48,265 nt of DNA. Origin: Methanomicrobia archaeon (GTDB lineage: Archaea; Halobacteriota; Syntropharchaeia; Alkanophagales; Methanospirareceae). This document shows, one piece after another, positions 43,601-48,265 of the stretch. Within the stretch, counting starts at the first letter, position 1. Every line of letters begins with the position of its first letter. The stretch covers positions 1 through 48,265 of the forward strand of contig JAFGHB010000031.1 in assembly GCA_016930255.1 (NCBI GenBank), given 5' to 3'. A model generated the notes under the pieces. It was not told where the DNA came from. It saw nothing but the letters and a program-made list of their open reading frames with translations, and did not search any database. The translations under genes and the position numbers were made by a program.

Positions 43601-43852
43601 ATCCGGGCGCTCTTTCTCGATGATCCGCGCGACCACGTCCACAACCAGCGGCTCGATGTAGATAACATCCGCCATCTCGAAATCGGTCATGATCGTTGCC
43701 GGATTGGAATTGACGAGCACGACCTGTACTCCTTCTTCTCGCAACGCTCTGCACGCTTGCGAGCCAGAGAAATCAAATTCTGCCGCTTGACCTATCTGTA
43801 TCGGTCCCGAACCGATTACCAGCACTTTCTTGATCTCTTCTCTTTTGGGCAT
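40628..43852 (-). CDS. carB: Carbamoyl phosphate synthase large subunit
   Basis: A 1074-residue full-length ATP-using subunit. Both duplicated halves are present: the first begins [20 protein letters not shown], the second [20 protein letters not shown]; each has an ATP-grasp domain (for example [12 protein letters not shown] and [15 protein letters not shown]). The C-terminal allosteric MGS-like domain has [17 protein letters not shown]. ATG 43852 is chosen for GGAGAGGTA upstream. It precedes carA, the reverse of the common order, and follows glnK1 by 71 bases with a TATA-like element in between. Confidence 0.96.
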   Translation of the reverse strand: [1074 protein letters not shown]

Positions 43853-43890
43853 TACCTCTCCGTTCGCGTTCGAACACACTTAGAGCTTTG

Positions 43891-43907
43891 TCACATAAAA
43901 AATGTGA
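43891..43907 (-). promoter_or_regulatory. Inverted repeat over the carB TATA-like box / end of glnK1
   Basis: TCACAT-5 A-ATGTGA (plus strand) is a perfect 6-bp inverted repeat. On the minus strand it reads through TTTTTTATG, which could serve as carB TATA box, glnK1 terminator, or both. Confidence 0.4.
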
Positions 43908-43923
43908 AGGAGGGGGAATCCAT

Positions 43924-44262
43924 TTACAACGCCTTTTCTCCCTGCTCCCCTGTTCGTACTCGTATTATATCGTCCAGTGATGAGACGAATATCTTACCAT
44001 CGCCGAATTTGCCAGTTCTCGCTGCGTTTGATATCGCGTAGACGAGAGACTCGACTAACTCATCCTTCACGATCGTTTCAATTTTGACCTTTGGTAGTGT
44101 ATCGACCTCCATGCGTCGTCCCCTAAACTGTAATGCGATGCCTTTTTGCTCCCCTCTTCCTGTTACCTCAGTTATAGTCATTGCAACCTGCCCTTGCATT
44201 TCCATGGCCACCTTAACCTGTTCAAGCCGTTCTGGTCGAATTACTGCTTCGATTTTCTTCAT
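43924..44262 (-). CDS. glnK: Nitrogen regulatory PII protein, GlnK1
   Basis: A 112-residue PII protein that binds ATP/ADP and 2-oxoglutarate and, in the GlnK group, plugs the Amt channel when ammonium is plentiful. It shows MKKIEAVIRPERLEQVKVAM, the T-loop GRGEQKGIALQFRGRRMEVD, the B-loop TGKFGDGKIFV, and RVRTGEQG at the C-terminus. Position 51, the tyrosine uridylylated in enterobacteria, is methionine, so that modification is impossible. GAGGAAAAG precedes the start. It follows amt1 by 27 bases. Confidence 0.95.
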   Translation of the reverse strand: MKKIEAVIRPERLEQVKVAMEMQGQVAMTITEVTGRGEQKGIALQFRGRRMEVDTLPKVKIETIVKDELVESLVYAISNAARTGKFGDGKIFVSSLDDIIRVRTGEQGEKAL

Positions 44263-44289
44263 ACTCTTTTCCTCCTCGTTATTATTATT

Positions 44290-45492
44290 TCAGCCCGTGT
44301 AGGCCCGCTCTCCATGCTGTGAAAGATCCACGCCCACATATTCTTCCTCCTCGGTCACACGCAATCCGATCGTTAGGTCAACGAGTTTTGCGAGTACAAA
44401 GGCGAGTACGAAAGCGTAGATAATTGCTGCTCCGGCACCGATGAGCTGAGCTATGAATTGGTCGACGTTTCCGTAGAGCAAACCCGAGTAACCACCCACT
44501 GCTTCATTTGCAAATAGTCCCGTGGCCAGTGCACCCCAGAGCCCACCAACACCGTGTATTGCCCATGCATCAAGGCTTTCATCAAGCCTTATCTTTATTC
44601 TGAAAAGCATTGCCCGGTAGCAGATAACCCCGGCGACCAGTCCGATCACTATCGACGCCATTGGTGTGACAAATCCCGCTGCAGGTGTGATCGCAACGAG
44701 TCCGGCGATAGCGCCACTCACCACGCCCAACGAGCTTGGTTTTCCGTGCATCCAGTTTGCGGCCATCCAGCCGAGGGCCCCTGCCGCAGCAGACGTGTTG
44801 GTGACGACGAATGCGTTGGCTGCGAGTCCGTTGGCTGCTAAAGCGCTACCACCGTTGAAGCCGAACCAGCCGAACCAGAGCAAGGCTGCGCCAAGCAGTG
44901 TCAGCGGGATGTTATGTGGTCCCATCGGCTCATCGCCAAATCCGCGCCTTTTGCCAATGACCAGGGCTAAGGCCAGGGCCGAGAACCCTGAACTAATGTG
45001 TACCACCGTGCCTCCTGCGAAATCTAACGCACCAAGTTCCGCAAGCCATCCGCCACCCCAAACCCAATGAGCGAGCGGATCGTAAATGATCGCCGTCCAA
45101 AGCAGACCAAAAACAATGAATGCACTCATCTTCACCCGTTCAGCCATTGTGCTGGTGAGAATTGCAAGTGTCACCACAGCAAAAGCGAGTTGGAACGCCA
45201 TGAATGCTAAGTGTGGAATCGTCAAATCGCCGCAGTCCATGCCTACATTCCGTAATCCCATAAACTCGAGGCCACCAATGAATCCGGCTATGTCAGAACC
45301 GAATGACAAACTGTATCCCACGAGAACCCACTGTATACTGATCACCGCAAGTGCGACAAACGAGAAGGAAAGCATTGACACGACGCTTTTCTTACGAACC
45401 ATCCCCCCATAGAAGAGCCCGACACCTGGAGTCATCAACATGACCATAGCGGTCGATACGAGTATCCACGCCGTATCTCCACTATCAAGCAT
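44290..45492 (-). CDS. amt: Ammonium transporter Amt1
   Basis: A 400-residue membrane channel with 11 helices. N-terminus [20 protein letters not shown] and [12 protein letters not shown] match archaeal Amt proteins. The twin pore histidines lie in TVVHISSG and WAIHGVGG, and [15 protein letters not shown] is the usual gate region. The C-terminus ends [14 protein letters not shown], the part that interacts with GlnK. ATG 45492 is chosen because GGAGGTGA lies 11 bases upstream and the family begins here; the frame extends only to GTG 45513. A signal-peptide-like ORF in another frame ends eight bases inside it. Confidence 0.95.
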   Translation of the reverse strand: MLDSGDTAWILVSTAMVMLMTPGVGLFYGGMVRKKSVVSMLSFSFVALAVISIQWVLVGYSLSFGSDIAGFIGGLEFMGLRNVGMDCGDLTIPHLAFMAFQLAFAVVTLAILTSTMAERVKMSAFIVFGLLWTAIIYDPLAHWVWGGGWLAELGALDFAGGTVVHISSGFSALALALVIGKRRGFGDEPMGPHNIPLTLLGAALLWFGWFGFNGGSALAANGLAANAFVVTNTSAAAGALGWMAANWMHGKPSSLGVVSGAIAGLVAITPAAGFVTPMASIVIGLVAGVICYRAMLFRIKIRLDESLDAWAIHGVGGLWGALATGLFANEAVGGYSGLLYGNVDQFIAQLIGAGAAIIYAFVLAFVLAKLVDLTIGLRVTEEEEYVGVDLSQHGERAYTG

Positions 45493-45649
45493 CTCTGACT
45501 GGTTCACCTCCACCGTTGTGCCTCATTCCGCCGTGAATCACTACTCTTACGCCGGATGCCGATGGTAAAGGCTGTTTCGACACAAGAACTGCGAACAACA
45601 ATCCTATAATCCATAATCTCACCGATGCGTTTCTTTTCACATTCCCCAT
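45485..45649 (-). CDS. 54-residue signal-peptide-like ORF overlapping amt1
   Basis: ATG 45649 opens a frame with a basic start ([11 protein letters not shown]), a hydrophobic core ([13 protein letters not shown]) and a cleavage-like LPSASG, ending at TGA 45487-45485 inside amt1. Its placement relative to TATA box and GGAGG mirrors amt2, whose own reading frame starts with a comparable signal region. It may be the detached signal peptide of Amt1 (frameshift) or a translationally coupled leader. Confidence 0.5.
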   Translation of the reverse strand: MGNVKRNASVRLWIIGLLFAVLVSKQPLPSASGVRVVIHGGMRHNGGGEPVRDA

Positions 45650-45692
45650 CTTTCCGTATTAATATCCTCCTACTTCGTGGTTAATTAGAAAA

Positions 45693-45743
45693 CCTTTTAA
45701 GCCTATTTGAGAACTCAGCCTAACAATTAAGAACAAATATGAT
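45693..45743 (-). promoter_or_regulatory. amt1 promoter with shared upstream element
   Basis: TATA box CTTAAAAGG (minus strand, 45701-45693) is preceded after exactly 7 bases by a 35-base element at 45709-45743 that matches 28 of 35 positions with the element before amt2. Shared cores are ATCATAT and TTCTTAATT, then TTCTC at the TATA-proximal end. Predicted start of transcription is near 45671, giving a ~180-base leader to the Amt1 ATG. Confidence 0.6.
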
Positions 45744-46079
45744 CAATTCATTCTATTTCTCATTTCATAATGTTAAAATTTAGGACATTCTGTTTGGTAA
45801 TTTGACAAAACTTCACAAAAATTCTGAAAAGTTATGAACGTTATTATTGATTGAGAGACTAAAGTTAAATACTGTGAATTCGTATTTATTACCCATAAAT
45901 CGTAAAACTATAGCCTTAAAATTGTCACTCTATTTTCCCCTCTTTATTGGAATTTACGTATCCTTAAAAGTGATGTGTACCGCCAGTTATAGCTACATCA
46001 AGCTATCATATCTTATTATTATTGTACAACTTTTTCGATTTGATAGTGGAAATGCCTATTTTGAATCGCTTTTCATCAA
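45744..46079. other. AT-rich intergenic region, nothing assigned
   Basis: Between the amt1 promoter element and the glnK2 terminator I see only AT-rich sequence with no convincing ORF, repeat or RNA. It may contain further regulatory sites of amt1. Confidence 0.4.
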
Positions 46080-46116
46080 GTTCATAAAAAACAAAAGGGG
46101 AGGGTTAATTCCCCCC
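46080..46116 (-). terminator. Hairpin terminator after glnK2
   Basis: Directly after the glnK2 stop the minus strand forms GAGGGGGG/CCCTCCCC around AATTAA (one mismatch, one G-U), followed by TTTTGTTTTTT. Confidence 0.6.
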
Positions 46117-46455
46117 TCACAACGCTTTCTCGCCACTTTCGCCTGTTCTCACGCGAATTACTTCTTCAACGGGCAGCACGAAGATCATGCCATCGCCGAA
46201 ATTCCCCGTGTACGCGCTTTCCCTGATAGTTGCCACCACCTTTTCTGCATCCGCGTCCTTGACCACCACGTTCAGCTGAAGCTTCGGGAGCATATCAACC
46301 GTATAAGCAGTGGCTCGCCACTGGAGTGCTATCCCTTTCTGTTGGCCGCGACCTTTTACTCCTGACACGTTCAACCCCTTGATTCCGATTTTATCGAGTG
46401 CCGCTTTTACATCGTCGAGCTTATCTTCCCGTATGATTGCCTCTATTTTTTTCAT
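46117..46455 (-). CDS. glnK: Nitrogen regulatory PII protein, GlnK2
   Basis: A 112-residue PII protein partner of Amt2. It has MKKIEAIIREDKLDDVKAAL, the T-loop GRGQQKGIALQWRATAYTVD, the B-loop TGNFGDGMIFV and RVRTGESG. Unlike GlnK1 it keeps Tyr51 (start of YTVD). ATG 46455 is chosen over GTG 46467 because GGGGGTGAAAG is its ribosome-binding site. It begins 8 bases after the amt2 stop, so the two are one operon, closed by a hairpin terminator. Confidence 0.95.
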   Translation of the reverse strand: MKKIEAIIREDKLDDVKAALDKIGIKGLNVSGVKGRGQQKGIALQWRATAYTVDMLPKLQLNVVVKDADAEKVVATIRESAYTGNFGDGMIFVLPVEEVIRVRTGESGEKAL

Positions 46456-46463
46456 CTTTTCTT

Positions 46464-47882
46464 TCACCCCCAGCAGCTATCCTCAGGACTAGCATAACAC
46501 GGCGTGCCGTGCTCACTAATGTCCAAGCCAACAACTTCCTCTTCTTTCGATACGCGCAGTCCAACTGTATATTTAATCGTTGCGAATATTAGTAGCCCCA
46601 GCCCGAAAGCCCAGATGAAGACTGTTACCACATTGATCGCTTGCGCTATAAACTGCCCGACATTGCCTGCGATGAGACCGCTCACACCGCCGTAGGTGCC
46701 GTCTGCGAATATGCCGACCGCGAGTAAGCCCCACAGCCCGTTGACACCGTGAACAGAGACCGCTCCGACGGGGTCGTCTACGCCCAGTTTCCACTCGACG
46801 AACCAGATGCTTACCATGACAAGAACTCCTGCAATCGCACCGATTACCACGGCTGCCCAGGGTGCCACGAATGCACAGGGGGCTGTTATCCCAACCAATC
46901 CTGCTAAAGCGCCGTTACAGATGAGGAAAATGTTCGCCTTTCCGGTTCTGAAGTAGGTCACGTAGCAGGCGATCACAGCACCAGCTGCGCCCGCTAAGAA
47001 CGTGTTTACCGCGATCACTGCTATCCGCAAGTCCGTTGCTGCAAGCGTGCTGCCGGGATTGAACCCAAACCAGCCGAAGAAGAGTATGAACGTACCCAGA
47101 ACAATGTACACGATGTTGTGACCGGGTATTGCAACCGGTGTTCCGTCCTTCTTGAATTTGCCCGCTCGCGGCCCTACGAGATACGCACCAGCCAGTGCGA
47201 CGAACCCGCCAACCGCGTGTACAACGCCCGAGCCTGCGAAATCCACTGCACCTGCACCGTAAGGTAGCGTTGACAGCCAGCCACCTCCCCAGACCCAGTG
47301 CCCGTAGATCGGATAGATCACTACGGTCACGATGACAGTGTAAATAAGATATGCCTGGAACTTCGTCCGTCCCGCCATCGCACCGGCAACGATCGTCGCT
47401 GCGGTCGCCGCAAACATCGCCTGGAAAAGCCAGAGCATGTTCGTGGTAACATCGTAAGCCTCTCCCGCTAGGAACCATCCGCTGTAGCCGATGAGTGCAT
47501 TCCCGAGTTCCAGCCCTGGCGCGGCTTCTGACCCGCCAAACATGAACGCGAAGCCGACGACTAGGAAGGCGATCGCACCGAGAGAGAAGTCCATATAGCT
47601 CTTCGCCAGGTAGTTCACGGCGTTCTTCGCACGAATTGCACCCACACCGACGAGCGCAAATCCTGCTTGCATGAAGAAGACGAGAAATCCTGCAACCAGT
47701 ACCCAAACGAAATTGATCGCAATCTCAAGGCTCGCCAGATAGCCCGTATAAGTCATCTCACCGCTGGGGTCTCCTGCCATCACTCCCGGCATCATTGTCA
47801 GTAGTATGCCCCCTATAACGAGCATAAATACAGGCACTACTCTCAAATGTCTCGCTGCTATATCTTTTCTTTCTTTTACCAT
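46464..47882 (-). CDS. amt: Ammonium transporter Amt2
   Basis: A 472-residue ammonium channel. The first ~35 residues form a signal-like region (FMLVIGGILLTMMPGVMAG), followed by the Amt core: [35 protein letters not shown], pore histidines in SGVVHAVGG and VSVHGVNGLWG, and a C-terminal GLDISEHG region. It is only distantly similar to Amt1. GGAGGT lies 14 bases before ATG 47882, a longer gap than usual, as for the ORF before amt1. Confidence 0.94.
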   Translation of the reverse strand: MVKERKDIAARHLRVVPVFMLVIGGILLTMMPGVMAGDPSGEMTYTGYLASLEIAINFVWVLVAGFLVFFMQAGFALVGVGAIRAKNAVNYLAKSYMDFSLGAIAFLVVGFAFMFGGSEAAPGLELGNALIGYSGWFLAGEAYDVTTNMLWLFQAMFAATAATIVAGAMAGRTKFQAYLIYTVIVTVVIYPIYGHWVWGGGWLSTLPYGAGAVDFAGSGVVHAVGGFVALAGAYLVGPRAGKFKKDGTPVAIPGHNIVYIVLGTFILFFGWFGFNPGSTLAATDLRIAVIAVNTFLAGAAGAVIACYVTYFRTGKANIFLICNGALAGLVGITAPCAFVAPWAAVVIGAIAGVLVMVSIWFVEWKLGVDDPVGAVSVHGVNGLWGLLAVGIFADGTYGGVSGLIAGNVGQFIAQAINVVTVFIWAFGLGLLIFATIKYTVGLRVSKEEEVVGLDISEHGTPCYASPEDSCWG

Positions 47883-47925
47883 CTATCTTTTTAATTACCT
47901 CCTTTCTTAGCTGTTACCCAGCCAC

Positions 47926-47976
47926 TATAAAAAGGGTATGTGAGAAATTAGACTAATAATTAAGAATTGATATGAT
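47926..47976 (-). promoter_or_regulatory. amt2 promoter with shared upstream element
   Basis: TATA box CTTTTTATA (minus strand, 47934-47926) preceded after exactly 7 bases by a 35-base element at 47942-47976, the partner of the amt1 element. Predicted transcript start is near 47904, just before the GGAGGT site. Confidence 0.6.
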
Positions 47977-48265
47977 TTATCAGTGGATAATTACATTTTT
48001 ATTTGTAATTATGTCCTTAAATATATTAGGCTATTTGGGAACGAATCATAAAAGTTATGAAAATTTAGGGGTGCATTTTTGGACAAAATTACAGAGATCA
48101 GTACCTATTTTGGATAACTATGCTTAGAGCCTTAAAAAAGGGTTTTGGACTAGTAATCACCTAGAGTTACAATTATATTCAAAAACCAAACAATTCATAC
48201 TTAACACCCTCGCCTAGAAACCGCTCGATCCAGCCATGCGCGAAACTAAGCCGTGATGAAAATTC
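47977..48265. other. AT-rich right edge, nothing assigned
   Basis: About 290 bases upstream of the amt2 promoter carry no ORF, RNA or repeat that I can support. The 12-mer AAAAGTTATGAA at 48050-48061 also occurs at 45827-45838 upstream of amt1. Confidence 0.4.

Noticed and set aside
45847-46365. 172-codon plus-strand open frame
   Set aside because: More than half lies antisense to glnK2 and its terminator; the rest is AT-rich intergenic sequence with no ribosome-binding site.

Overview
The window is archaeal, most likely from a methanogen-related lineage of the Halobacteriota (an ANME-1/Methanophagales-like or Syntrophoarchaeum-like organism would fit; this placement is inference from gene content). 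Evidence: AT-rich TATA boxes about 25 nt before many genes, both tRNA genes without an encoded CCA, archaeal genes such as tiaS, nreA and a PCNA-binding tail, archaeal surface proteins, an FrhB-type fragment, and GTG or leaderless starts. No rRNA and no CRISPR array is present.

Left part (1-17.7 kb): a decayed AAA/OLD-like ATPase at the edge; an iorA-iorB-DUF6125 operon for oxidation of aryl 2-oxoacids; two exported surface proteins in tandem (a 2160-residue protein with calcium-binding Asp repeats, a fascin-like region and an NHL propeller, and a DUF11 protein); a CDF metal exporter with a stem-loop in its leader; a DUF5654 protein; a DUF362 ferredoxin protein; and the DNA repair protein NreA.

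Middle part (17.7-35.9 kb): an accessory stretch containing a single-gene nuclease-NACHT-pentapeptide protein (candidate antiviral defence), followed by gene debris (28-residue msrA stub, frameshifted DUF6544-like fragment) mixed with small membrane proteins, a nitroreductase and a GyrI-like protein. Then come an HtrA protease, tiaS preceded by a 27-bp palindrome, an AT-rich transglutaminase-like lipoprotein, tldD, tRNA-Phe, pyrI, tRNA-Ala, coaBC, a coiled-coil protein, an FrhB remnant, an intact orphan ATPase, and an amino acid permease flanked by ~130-bp direct repeats. A 47-residue protein lies beside the second repeat.

Right part (35.9-48.3 kb), all on the minus strand: a nitrogen-themed block. 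Read in transcription order it is amt2-glnK2, amt1-glnK1, carB-carA, pdxT, cbiA, cbiP. CarA, PdxT, CbiA and CbiP all carry glutamine amidotransferase domains, so the block links ammonium uptake and PII sensing to glutamine-consuming enzymes. Both amt promoters share a ~35-nt element at identical spacing from the TATA box. The cbiA reading frame begins with about 20 residues that are recognisably the N-terminus of a PII protein, and amt1 is preceded by an overlapping signal-peptide-like ORF in another frame. These three observations are the most unusual in the window.
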